Part shown: one piece after another, positions 7,124 to 15,667 of the stretch
How the letters are laid out: each line of letters opens with the position of its first letter
Numbering within the stretch: the first letter of the stretch is position 1
NCBI RefSeq assembly: GCF_900129855.1
Contig: NZ_LT670819.1
Coordinates: 6,138,001-6,202,000, forward strand
Reading direction: 5' to 3'
Length of the DNA: 64,000 bases
Source of the DNA: Streptomyces sp. 3214.6
GTDB lineage: Bacteria; Actinomycetota; Actinomycetes; Streptomycetales; Streptomycetaceae
Position numbers and translations under genes: made by a program
Notes under the pieces: model-generated
The model's database searches: none
Told to the model about the DNA's origin: nothing
The model's input: only the letters and a program-made list of their open reading frames with translations

Positions 7124-8845
7124 ATGGAGTCCACCGGGGATACCGTCGCCGAACTCGTAGCAGCACGGTGGGGCGACCACCGTCCGGGACTGTGGTGTGA
7201 AGACCCCGGGAAGCCGGTCCTCACCCACCACGAAGTCGCCGCCGGCGCCGCCGCGCGGGCGGCGCTGCTGGCCGACCTGCTGCCGGCGGACGGCCCGCCG
7301 CACCTCGGGGTGCTGCTGGACAACACCCCGGAGTTCCCGCTCTGGCTGTCCGCCGCGGCCCTCGCCGGCGCGGCGGTGGCCGGGATCAACCCCACCCGGC
7401 GGGGCCCCGAACTGGCCCGGGACATCCTGCACACCGAGTGCCGCCTCCTCATCACCGAACACACCCACCTCCCCCTCCTCAGGGGCCTCGACCTGCCCGG
7501 GGTCCGGCTGCTGATCACCGGCACCCCGGAGTACGACGACCTGCTCGCGCCGTACACGGACGCCCGCCCCGACCCCTCCCGCGCCACCCCCGCCGACCGG
7601 CTCCTCCTCTACTTCACGTCCGGCTCGACCGGCGCGCCCAAGGCGGCCCTGTGCACCCAGGGTCGGCTGGCCGCCGCCGGACGCTCGCTGGCGGGGCAGT
7701 TCTCGGTCCGGCCGGACGACGTGCACTACGTCTGCATGCCGATGTTCCACGGCAACGCGGTGATCGCCGACTGGGCGCCCGCGCTGGCCGCCGGCGCGGG
7801 CGTGGCCCTGCGGCGACGGTTCTCGGCCTCCGGTTTCCTGGCGGACGTACGGCGCTACCGCGCGACGTACTTCACCTACGTGGGCCGGGCGATCCAGTAC
7901 GTCCTGGCCACCGAGCCCGGCCCCGACGACCGGGACCACGCGCTGCGGCTCGGCTTCGGCACCGAGGCGGGGGCGGTGGACGCGGCGGCCTTCGAGCGAC
8001 GGTTCGGGGTGCGGCTGGTGGAGGGGTACGGCTCGTCGGAGGGTGGGGCGGCCGTGCAGTGGTCGCCGGGGACCCCGGCGGGCGCGGTCGGGAGGGCGGC
8101 GCCCGGGCTCGTCGTACTCGACCCGGAGACGCGCGCCGAGTGTCCGCCGGCCGAGTTCGACGCGGCCGGCCGGCTGCTGAACGGTGAGCAGGCGATAGGG
8201 GAGCTGGTCAACCGGGGTCCGAATCCCTTCGAGGGCTACTGGCGCAACCCGGCGGCGGAGGCGGAGCGGCGCCGGGAGGACGGCGCGTACTGGACCGGCG
8301 ACCTCTTCTACCGCGACTCCGACGGCTTCCTCTACTTCGCGGGCCGCACCGACGACCGGCTCCGCGTCGACAGCGAGAACCTGGCCGCCGCGATGATCGA
8401 GAACATCCTCGCCCGGTACGAGGGCGCGGACGCCGTCGCCGTGTACGCGGTCCCGGACCCGGTGACCGGCGACCAGGTGATGGCGACGCTGGCCGGGACC
8501 TTCGACCCGCTCGCCTTCGCCGAGTTCCTGCTCGCCCAGCCCGACCTGGGCACGAAGATGGCGCCCCGGTTCGTCCGGGTGGTGGACCGGATGCCCGTCA
8601 CCGCCACCAACAAGATCCACCGGGCGTTGCTGCGCAGGGAGGGCGTGCGCTGTGCCGACCCGGTGTGGTGGCGACCGCCGGGGGAGGCGACGTACCGAAG
8701 GCTGACGGCGGAGGAGGCGGAGGAGGCCGTGGGAGCCGGGCAGGCGGGGCAGGTGGGGCAGGTGGGGCAAGGCGAAGGGCCCCTCGTGTCCACGAGAGGC
8801 CCTTCATCTGTGCGCCGCCAGGGACTCGAACCCCGGACCCGCTGA
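7124..8845 (+). CDS. FadD17-like acyl-CoA synthetase with an abnormal read-through C-terminus
   Basis: An AMP-forming ligase that would activate a carboxylic acid to its CoA thioester. The ANL motifs are clear: the P-loop-like LYFTSGSTGAPKAALC, the acyl-adenylate motif GYGSSEGG, the hinge YWTGDLFYRDSDGFLYFAGR and the C-terminal Lys region PVTATNKIHRALL. Stretches such as DDVHYVCMPMFHGNAV and TYFTYVGRAIQYVLATEPGPDD resemble mycobacterial FadD17. I chose the ATG at 7124, where the family N-terminus begins. The family end is reached near 8730. After it the frame stays open for about 35 codons through a short GCAGGTGGG repeat, the opposing terminator and half of the antisense tRNA-Lys, giving a Gly/Gln/Arg-rich tail. 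The original stop has probably been lost. Confidence 0.8.
   Translation: MESTGDTVAELVAARWGDHRPGLWCEDPGKPVLTHHEVAAGAAARAALLADLLPADGPPHLGVLLDNTPEFPLWLSAAALAGAAVAGINPTRRGPELARDILHTECRLLITEHTHLPLLRGLDLPGVRLLITGTPEYDDLLAPYTDARPDPSRATPADRLLLYFTSGSTGAPKAALCTQGRLAAAGRSLAGQFSVRPDDVHYVCMPMFHGNAVIADWAPALAAGAGVALRRRFSASGFLADVRRYRATYFTYVGRAIQYVLATEPGPDDRDHALRLGFGTEAGAVDAAAFERRFGVRLVEGYGSSEGGAAVQWSPGTPAGAVGRAAPGLVVLDPETRAECPPAEFDAAGRLLNGEQAIGELVNRGPNPFEGYWRNPAAEAERRREDGAYWTGDLFYRDSDGFLYFAGRTDDRLRVDSENLAAAMIENILARYEGADAVAVYAVPDPVTGDQVMATLAGTFDPLAFAEFLLAQPDLGTKMAPRFVRVVDRMPVTATNKIHRALLRREGVRCADPVWWRPPGEATYRRLTAEEAEEAVGAGQAGQVGQVGQGEGPLVSTRGPSSVRRQGLEPRTR
8774..8805 (-). terminator. Terminator hairpin downstream of tRNA-Lys copy 2
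   Basis: GAAGGGCCTCTCGTG pairs with CACGAGGGGCCCTTC on the minus strand around a 2-nt loop, 6 nt after the tRNA. The convergent acyl-CoA ligase frame reads through the same bases on the other strand. Confidence 0.75.
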
Positions 8846-8884
8846 TTAAGAGTCAGCTGCTCTAACCAACTGAGCTAGCGGCGC
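8811..8884 (-). tRNA. tRNA-Lys (CTT), copy 2
   Basis: A 74-nt cloverleaf identical to the copies at 2810-2883 and 20374-20447, with anticodon CTT and no encoded CCA. The last codons of the acyl-CoA ligase frame on the plus strand overlap its 3' half. Confidence 0.97.
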
Positions 8885-8964
8885 ATGACTCCCGCCCTCC
8901 GCTTTCGGCGGCTGGCGACGGAGAAAATACTACCTGGTCCGCGAGGGTGCTTCCGACCACCCCT

Positions 8965-9723
8965 TCAGATCGTGAGCGACAGCAGTACCGGCGCCGCGTT
9001 CCTGTTCAGGGCGTCGGCGGCCTGGCGGAGGCGGTGGGCGTGCGCGAGGGGCAGGGACAGGGCCAGACAGCCGGCCGTGGACCCCGCGGTGATCGGGACG
9101 GCCGCGCAGACCGTGCCGATCGCGTACTCCTGGAGGTCGAGCACCGGGACCGTGGGCGGCTGGGCCTCCAGACGCGAGAGCAGCAGCTTGTCGCTGGTGA
9201 TGGTGCGGGAGGTGAGCCGGGCCATCTTGTGCCGGGAGAGGTGGTCGCGTCGGCCGTTGTGGTCGAGCTGGCCGAGGATGCTCTTGCCGAGCGCGGTGGC
9301 GTGCGCGGAGTAGCGGAAGTCGACCCACTCGTTGACGGACGGCGTGGCGGGGCCGTCGGCGTACTGGGTGATCGTGACCTCGCCGTCGACGTACCGGCTG
9401 ATGTAGACGGCGGCGCCGACGGAGTCGCGGAGCCGGTCCAGGGTGTGCTGGAGCTTGTCGCGCAGGGCCTGCTCGCGGTGGTGGGCGGAGCCCAGCCGGG
9501 TGAGCGCGTCGCCCGTGACGTACGCGCCGTCGGCGATCTGCTCGACGTAGCCTTCGCGGCGCAGCATGCGCAGGAGCGTGGTCAGTCGCTCCGAGGTGAG
9601 GCCGGTCTGGCGGGAGAGTTGGGCGTCGGTGACACCGGTGGAGTGCCGCGCCACCGTCTCCAGGACGCGCAACGCTTCCTGGGCCGAGTGGTACGGCGCG
9701 GTCGGCTCGTGCTTCAGCGCCAC
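8965..9723 (-). CDS. IclR-family transcriptional regulator
   Basis: A 252-aa regulator starting at a GTG preceded by GGGGGGAAACC. The N-terminal winged helix-turn-helix spans about residues 12-70 (EALRVLETVARHSTGVTDAQLSRQTGL, with TSERLTTLLRMLRREGYVEQ as the recognition and wing region). The effector domain follows, with the IclR signatures YSAHATALGKSIL and GTVCAAVPI...GCLALSL. It lies downstream of the ehu transporter genes on the same strand, 251 bp away, and probably controls them or itself. The ligand cannot be read from sequence; ectoine or a breakdown product is the obvious guess from context. A run of TGATC repeats sits just upstream. Confidence 0.85.
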   Translation of the reverse strand: MALKHEPTAPYHSAQEALRVLETVARHSTGVTDAQLSRQTGLTSERLTTLLRMLRREGYVEQIADGAYVTGDALTRLGSAHHREQALRDKLQHTLDRLRDSVGAAVYISRYVDGEVTITQYADGPATPSVNEWVDFRYSAHATALGKSILGQLDHNGRRDHLSRHKMARLTSRTITSDKLLLSRLEAQPPTVPVLDLQEYAIGTVCAAVPITAGSTAGCLALSLPLAHAHRLRQAADALNRNAAPVLLSLTI

Positions 9724-9750
9724 GGTTTCCCCCCTGGTCGCTTTCTGGCC

Positions 9751-9807
9751 GTGATCCGTGATCTGTGATCTTGACAGTGATCCTGGCAGCGTGATCCTGA
9801 CAGCGAA
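9751..9807. repeat. Cluster of TGATC-centred repeats upstream of the IclR gene
   Basis: Five copies of TGATC (GTGATCC, GTGATCT, GTGATCT, GTGATCC, GTGATCC) occur in 57 bp. The last three are separated by TGACAG/TGGCAG-like spacers. The array begins 28 bp upstream of the IclR-type start and could be a multi-site operator. The rest of 9724-9974 shows no gene. Confidence 0.4.
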
Positions 9808-9974
9808 TCACCTTCCACGATAACGGCCAAGAGGCCGGGTGGGAGGGGTTGTTGGCGAGAATGTGTTGCACTTACGACTCGCCGAACTGCGGCACTGACC
9901 CGCTGGCATATGCCTACGTCATGACCCGCCGCCCGGACCAGCGCTCTCACCCACCCGGCCGCACCGCACCGGCG

Positions 9975-10761
<787 letters not shown>

Positions 10762-10772
<11 letters not shown>

Positions 10773-11412
10773 GACGTCGCTCCAGGGCTCGCAGAAGAAG
10801 GGAGGCCAGGTAGGAGATGAGGATGAAGGCCACGCCGATCACGGTGAGGGGCTCGGTGAACTGGAAGTGCTCCTGGGAGAAGAGCCGCGCCTGACCGAGC
10901 ATGTCGAGGACGGTGATCGCCATCAGCAGCGGCGTGTCCTTGAGCATCGCGATCACGTAGTTGCCGAGCGCCGGGACGACCCTTCGGATCGCCTGCGGCA
11001 GGATCACCACCCGCCAGGTCCGGCCGGCCGGCAGGTTCAGTGCCGTCGCCGCCTCCCACTGCCCGGCGGGCACGCCCTCGATGCCGGCCCGGTAGACCTG
11101 CATCGTGTATGTCGAGTAGTGCAGCCCGATCGCGAAGACGCCGGTCGTCAGCGCGGAGAAGGTCAGACCCCATTCGGGCAGCACATAGAAGAGGAAGAAC
11201 AGCTGCACCAGCAGCGGCGTGTTGCGCACGAACTCCGTGACGACCCCGACCGGCCAGCGCACCCAGCGGGTCGGCGTGCGCATCAGCAGAGCCCAGACCA
11301 GCCCGAGGAAGAAGGAGATCAGCGAGCCGAGGGCGAGGGCCTGCAGGGTGACCAGCAGCCCGTCCCAGAAGTGCGGCATGAAATCGGCGACCGCGCCCCA
11401 GTCCCATGTCAT
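10762..11412 (-). CDS. ehuD: ABC transporter permease, EhuD type
   Basis: A 216-aa His/Glu/Gln/Arg-family permease with about five spans (LLVTLQALALGSLISFFLGLVWALL, LLVQLFFLFYVLPEWGLTF, and LTVIGVAFILISYLASLLL near the end). The EAA loop that contacts the ATPase reads QWEAATALNLPAGRTWRVVILPQAIRRVVPALGN. Its ATG overlaps the upstream permease stop by one base (TGATG), so the two are translationally coupled. The paired permeases probably form a heterodimer. Confidence 0.82.
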
Positions 11413-12134
11413 CAGGAACCTCCTCCGACTCCGATGCCCACCCCGGCGCTGACCGGCCCGGGTTCCGTGACGACCTTGCGCGTGGGCGCCTTCCCGACGC
11501 CCGCCTTCAGCCGCTTCTCAAGCCCTCGCATCACCCGCGTCAGCAGGAAGGCGATCACGAAGTAGATGAGCAGCAGATATGTGTAGATCTCCGCGCTCTC
11601 CTGCAGTGCGAGCCGCACCAGGTTCCCGCTGAACGCCAGATCGCCCATGCCCATGACCGACACCAGGGCGGTGCCTTTGAGCAGCTCGATCAGCAGGTTG
11701 GAGAACGGCGGGATCATCTCCGGCACCGCCTGCGGCAGCAGGATCAGCCGCATCCGCTGCCAGGGCGTGAAGCTGAGCGCGATCCCGCCCTCCTGCTGCG
11801 CCGGGTCGACGGCCTTCAGCGCGCCGCGCACGATCTCCGAGCCGTACGCCCCGTAGGTCAGGCCGAGCGCCAGGGTGCCCGCCCACATCGGCACCAGTTG
11901 CCAGCCGAAGGCCGGGGGCAGCACGAAGAACACCCAGAAGATCATCACCAGCGCCGAGGTCCCGCGGAACACCTCGGTGTAGAACCCGGCGAGGAAGCGC
12001 ACGATCCACAGCCGGTGGGTGCGCGCGACACCGGCCACGAAGGACACGGCCGCGGCCAGCAGCGCGCTGAGGACCAGCAACTGGACGGTGGTCCAGATCC
12101 CCTTGAGGACGAGTTCCCAGAGTCCGGTGGTCAT
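11412..12134 (-). CDS. ehuC: ABC transporter permease, EhuC type
   Basis: The second permease of the same system, 240 aa from the ATG at 12134. That ATG overlaps the stop of the binding-protein gene as ATGA and is preferred over an in-frame start 21 nt upstream. The EAA loop is QQEGGIALSFTPWQRMRLILLPQAVPEMIPPFSN, and five or so hydrophobic spans are present. The C-terminus has a short basic region and a Gly/Val tail. Confidence 0.82.
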   Translation of the reverse strand: MTTGLWELVLKGIWTTVQLLVLSALLAAAVSFVAGVARTHRLWIVRFLAGFYTEVFRGTSALVMIFWVFFVLPPAFGWQLVPMWAGTLALGLTYGAYGSEIVRGALKAVDPAQQEGGIALSFTPWQRMRLILLPQAVPEMIPPFSNLLIELLKGTALVSVMGMGDLAFSGNLVRLALQESAEIYTYLLLIYFVIAFLLTRVMRGLEKRLKAGVGKAPTRKVVTEPGPVSAGVGIGVGGGS

Positions 12135-13054
12135 GAGGCCGTCCCCCCGCCGCACAGCTGCTTCGCGGTCAGGCGGGTCATCTCGGCCTCGGTGAAGCCG
12201 AACGGCTTCAGGACGCGGGCCAGCTCGCCGCTCTTCTTCAGCTTGTGCAGCTCGACGTTGAAGGCGTCCCGCAGCCGGGTCTCGGTGAGCCGGAAGGCGA
12301 AGGCGCCGCCGTCGACGGTCGGCTTGCCGTCGATCACGGCCGCGAAGGGCTTGGTCGCCTCGGTCCTGTGGGACTTCTTCACCACGTCGCGGGTGGTCAC
12401 GGCCGTGCCGGCGAACACGTCGACCCGCCCGGCCTCCACGGCGTTCAGCCCGGCGACCTGGTCGGGCACGATCAGGATGTCGCTCTCCTTGTAGCCGGCC
12501 GCCACCGCGTGCTGGATCTGCGCGTACCCGGTGCCGGTGGCGAACTTCGCCTTCTTCTTCACGACGTCCTGATAGGTGTCCAGCCCCTTGGGGTTGCCTT
12601 TGCGCACCACGAACGAGTCGAGCATCTGGTAGTCGGGGTCGGCGAACAGGACCTGCGCGCAGCGCTCGGGGGTGACGTACATCCCGGCGGCCACGACATC
12701 GAACTGCTGTGAGTTCAGCCCCGGGATGAGCGACCCGAACTCGGTGGGCACGGCCTGGACCCTGTCCACGCCCAGCCGCTTGAAGATGACCCTGGCCAGC
12801 TCCGGCGCCTCGCCGGTCAGGTCGCCGTCCTTGTCGATGTACCCGAACGGGACCTCACCCGCGATGCCCAGCCGGACGACACCGGCCGCCTTCAGCCGGT
12901 CGAGCAGGTCGCCGCCGTTCGCGGTCGACGCGGTCGCCACACGGGAGCAGCCGGCGGCGCCCAGCACGCCGACCGCCGCCACCCCCGCGAGCAGCGACCG
13001 GCGTGTGGTCCCGGGTATGCGTTCGCGTTCGCGATGTTCCAGTGGTGGAGCCAT
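12131..13054 (-). CDS. ehuB: Ectoine/hydroxyectoine-type solute-binding lipoprotein (EhuB-like)
   Basis: A 307-aa family 3 binding protein. The N-terminus carries a twin-arginine motif (TTRRSLLAG) and a lipobox (LGAAGC), so it is probably a Tat-exported lipoprotein. The core matches EhuB-type receptors: GVVRLGIAGEVPFGYID, GEAPELARVIFKRLGV, then FGSLIPGLNSQQFDVVAAGM and YVTPERCAQVLFA. Ectoine and hydroxyectoine are osmolytes that can also be used as carbon and nitrogen sources. I chose the ATG at 13054; an in-frame ATG at 13078 is possible and neither has a convincing ribosome site. Substrate assignment is from family resemblance and needs binding data. Confidence 0.75.
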   Translation of the reverse strand: MAPPLEHRERERIPGTTRRSLLAGVAAVGVLGAAGCSRVATASTANGGDLLDRLKAAGVVRLGIAGEVPFGYIDKDGDLTGEAPELARVIFKRLGVDRVQAVPTEFGSLIPGLNSQQFDVVAAGMYVTPERCAQVLFADPDYQMLDSFVVRKGNPKGLDTYQDVVKKKAKFATGTGYAQIQHAVAAGYKESDILIVPDQVAGLNAVEAGRVDVFAGTAVTTRDVVKKSHRTEATKPFAAVIDGKPTVDGGAFAFRLTETRLRDAFNVELHKLKKSGELARVLKPFGFTEAEMTRLTAKQLCGGGTAS

Positions 13055-13176
13055 GGCGGCGCGGCTACCCCGGACCATGCGACTTTATGCAGCCCGCTTT
13101 GAGCCCCGTCTCCGGCCGCTGCGATCACCTGCGGCGCGGCCCGGGATTCGCTTCCGCCCTCCCGGGAGCGGGGACG

Positions 13177-14163
13177 TCAGTGTCCGGGAACGTATCCGCG
13201 CTGCTTGTCGACCACGTTCTTCAGTGGCCGGCCGGCCGCCCACCGCTCGAACAACTCCACGAACTGCGCGCCGAGCTCGTCCCGCCAGCCGACCGTGTCG
13301 CCGCTCATGTGCGGCGAGATCAGCAGTCCCGGCACCTGCCAGAGCGGACTGTCGGGAGCGAGCGGCTCGGCAGCGAGGACGTCCAGCGCCGCGCCCGCGA
13401 TCCACCGCCGCTGAAGCGCCCGCACCAGTGCGTCCTCGACGACCAGTTGCCCGCGGCCGACGTTCACGAAGCAGGCCGACGGCTGCATCACGCCGAACAG
13501 CGGGGTGTCGAACATGCCGTGCGTCTGCTCGGTGAGCGGGGCGGCGGCGATGACCCAGTCGGCGCGGGCGAGGAGCCGGTTCAGGTCGTCCGGGCCGTGG
13601 ATGCCGGTGCGCGGGACCCGGCCGACGACGGCCGTGGTCATGCCGAGCGCCTTCAGCACGCGGGCGATCTCCCGCCCGATCGGCCCCGACCCGACGACGA
13701 CCGCCCGCGTCCCGGCGACGCGTCGGCTGTCCCGGTGCCGCCACTCGCCGCGCTGCTGGAGCTCCCAGGTGCGCGGCAGGTCCTTCGCCATCGCCAGGAC
13801 CAGCGCGGCGACGTACTCGGCGATCGGCTGGTCGAACACCCCGCGGGCGTTCGTCACGACCGTGTCCGACGCGGCCAGTTCGGGGCACATCAGGTGGTCC
13901 ACGCCCGCGCTCGCCGTGTGCACCCAGCGCGGCCGGGGCCCCTCCCCGGGCCAGGCGGCGCGCACGGCGTGCGAGGTGAAGTCCCACACCAGCAGGACGT
14001 CCGCCGTCGGGAGGCGCGCGGCGAGCGAGGCCTCGTCGGTGTGCAGCACCCGGGCCCGCCCGGTGAGCCGCCCGAGCCGGGGCAGCGGCTCGGCGTCCAG
14101 GACGAGCAGGGTGGGCAGAGACGCGGCGGTGGAGGCGGCGACGGAGGCGGGGAGGACGGTCAT
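13177..14163 (-). CDS. D-isomer-specific 2-hydroxyacid dehydrogenase
   Basis: A 328-aa NAD(P)-dependent oxidoreductase. The nucleotide fold shows VVVGSGPIGREIARVL, the catalytic Arg lies in CFVNVGRGQLVVEDAL, the Glu in LDVLAAEPLAPDSPLW, and the acid His in LLISPHMSGDTVGW. It would reduce or oxidise a short 2-oxo or 2-hydroxy acid. The ATG at 14163 follows GGGAGGCGGC; an upstream GTG frame lacks family similarity. It is the first gene of a leftward run with ehuBCDA, 122 bp ahead of ehuB, which suggests it processes the imported compound or a product of it. Substrate unknown. Confidence 0.8.
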   Translation of the reverse strand: MTVLPASVAASTAASLPTLLVLDAEPLPRLGRLTGRARVLHTDEASLAARLPTADVLLVWDFTSHAVRAAWPGEGPRPRWVHTASAGVDHLMCPELAASDTVVTNARGVFDQPIAEYVAALVLAMAKDLPRTWELQQRGEWRHRDSRRVAGTRAVVVGSGPIGREIARVLKALGMTTAVVGRVPRTGIHGPDDLNRLLARADWVIAAAPLTEQTHGMFDTPLFGVMQPSACFVNVGRGQLVVEDALVRALQRRWIAGAALDVLAAEPLAPDSPLWQVPGLLISPHMSGDTVGWRDELGAQFVELFERWAAGRPLKNVVDKQRGYVPGH

Positions 14164-14312
14164 CCGGTGCCGCCTCCCTCCGGGTCTTCGTCGCTGGTGA
14201 CCACGTGTCTGACGTGCACGGATTGACCACGTTCGCACCCGAACCCACCGTCGTCAACAAGGCCGCGCCCACGGCTCGTTGTCCCCGGCTCCCGGGCCGG
14301 CCGATGCGGCCT

Positions 14313-14442
14313 GTCGACGGCATCCCCGACCGGAGGTCGAACCGCGCATACCGGTCATATCGGCCAACCAGGTGATCATGTGGGCGGCGCTGCGCCGACT
14401 GGGTACCCGAGCGGTGGGACCGTATCGAGCGCTGTCTGGACG
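14313..14442 (+). pseudogene. C-terminal remnant of a maleate-isomerase/Asp-Glu-racemase-family gene
   Basis: Plus-strand translation from 14348 gives IPVISANQVIMWAALRRLG followed by a VGPY motif, the standard C-terminal block of maleate cis-trans isomerase-type proteins. The intact gene just downstream ends with the matching PVLTANQVTVWEALRLAD. Just upstream the family reading VDGIPD appears one frame away, as though a base had been lost around 14331. No start or N-terminal two thirds can be found between 14164 and 14313. I read this as a decayed paralogue left after a deletion. Confidence 0.65.
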
Positions 14443-14537
14443 CAGCGGCGCCCGTGGTCCCCCGTACTGCGGGAACCGCCCGTACTGCGGGAACCCCCGG
14501 TACCGCCGGAAGAAGAGCAGCAGCAGGAAGGCTGGAC

Positions 14538-15308
14538 ATGACCGCACTCGGTTTCCTCTACCCGGGCCACTCGGCCGAGGACGACTACCCCCGTATCGAG
14601 CAGCTCCTGGGCAGCGACATCCGGCTGGACCTGGTCCACACGGACATCGGAGAGGACGCGCACTGGGTCGACGTGCTGCGGATGGGGGTCCCCCCGGGCT
14701 CGAGCGCGGTCGAGAGTCTGGGGGAGGGAGCGGCCGAACGGCTGGCGGCCGGCGTCGGGCAACTGCGGCTCGCGGGCGCCGAGGCGATCGTGTGGGCCTG
14801 CACCAGCGGCGGCTTCGTGCACGGCTGGGAGGGTGCCCAGGAACAGGTGCGCGTCCTGGCCACGACGGCCGGGATGCCGGCCTCCTCCACCTCGTTCGCC
14901 TTCGTGCACGCGGCCCAGGAGATCGGTGCCCGACGGGTCGCCGTCGGGGCGACGTACCCGGACGACGTGGCCGGGCTGTTCGCCGGGTTCCTGCGGGCGG
15001 GGGGTGTGGAGGTGACGGCTCTGAGCAGCGCCGGGACCATCACGGCGGCCGAGGTCGGCACCTGGGACGAGTCCCAGGTCCTGGCCCTCGCCCGACAGGC
15101 CGACACCCCCGACGCCGACGCGGTCCTGCTCCCCGACACCGCCCTGCACACGGCCGCCCACCTGCCCCGCCTGGAGAAGGAACTCGGCAAACCGGTCCTC
15201 ACCGCCAACCAGGTCACGGTCTGGGAGGCCCTACGCCTCGCCGACCGACGCGTGAACGCGCCGGGCCTGGGCATCCTCTTCACCCGGGAGCCGATCGTGC
15301 AGGTGTGA
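14538..15308 (+). CDS. Asp/Glu racemase-superfamily enzyme (maleate isomerase/arylmalonate decarboxylase-like)
   Basis: A 256-aa protein; the ATG at 14538 has an AGGAAGG ribosome site. The first half contains the conserved IVWACTSGGFVHG with a Cys in the usual catalytic place. The second half has the block LPDTALHTAAHL, where two-cysteine family members (racemases, maleate isomerase) carry the second Cys, here Asp, and ends PVLTANQVTVWEAL. With one Cys it may be a decarboxylase or hydrolase rather than a racemase. Homologues (EutA type) accompany ectoine utilisation genes in some bacteria, which fits the adjacent ehu-like transporter. It is transcribed divergently from the hydroxyacid dehydrogenase. 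Confidence 0.75.
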   Translation: MTALGFLYPGHSAEDDYPRIEQLLGSDIRLDLVHTDIGEDAHWVDVLRMGVPPGSSAVESLGEGAAERLAAGVGQLRLAGAEAIVWACTSGGFVHGWEGAQEQVRVLATTAGMPASSTSFAFVHAAQEIGARRVAVGATYPDDVAGLFAGFLRAGGVEVTALSSAGTITAAEVGTWDESQVLALARQADTPDADAVLLPDTALHTAAHLPRLEKELGKPVLTANQVTVWEALRLADRRVNAPGLGILFTREPIVQV

Positions 15309-15321
15309 ACCGGGGGCGGGC

Positions 15322-15626
15322 ATGCAGGCGGAAACGGTCATAGCCGTCGCGGCGACGGTCGTCGCGCTCGGTTCGCTGTGGGTCAGCTACAGCCAGGGCA
15401 AGGCTGCCCCCTCGTGGTGCGCTGGGACGAGGTGGCCGTCGGCCAGTGGGAGCACGGAGCCTGGGACCTGATGTTCGACGCGGACGACCCCGACAGCGTC
15501 GCCCGTTTCTACGACCGCATCCGGAACCGCGTGGTGATCGACATTCACTATGAGTCCGTCTACGGCGGCGAGGGGTTCGCCGTCTCCTCGCGCCCTCCGG
15601 AACAAACGGGGACCCCCTCCTGTTAG
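15322..15626 (+). pseudogene. Degraded single-span membrane protein gene with internal deletion and frameshift
   Basis: From an ATG at 15322 one frame encodes a typical single-pass anchor, AETVIAVAATVVALGSLWVS followed by YSQGKA, then soon reaches a stop. In the next frame, from about 15405, a coherent C-terminal domain follows: VVRWDEVAVGQWEHGAWDL then FYDRIRNRVVIDIHYESVYG. Streptomyces proteins with this anchor plus this C-terminus normally have roughly 90-100 further residues between the two parts. The gene therefore appears to have lost its middle and its frame. Function of the family is unknown. Confidence 0.6.
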
Positions 15627-15667
15627 CCGGGGGAGGACAGCGCACGGTCGACAACAGGAGGAACCCC

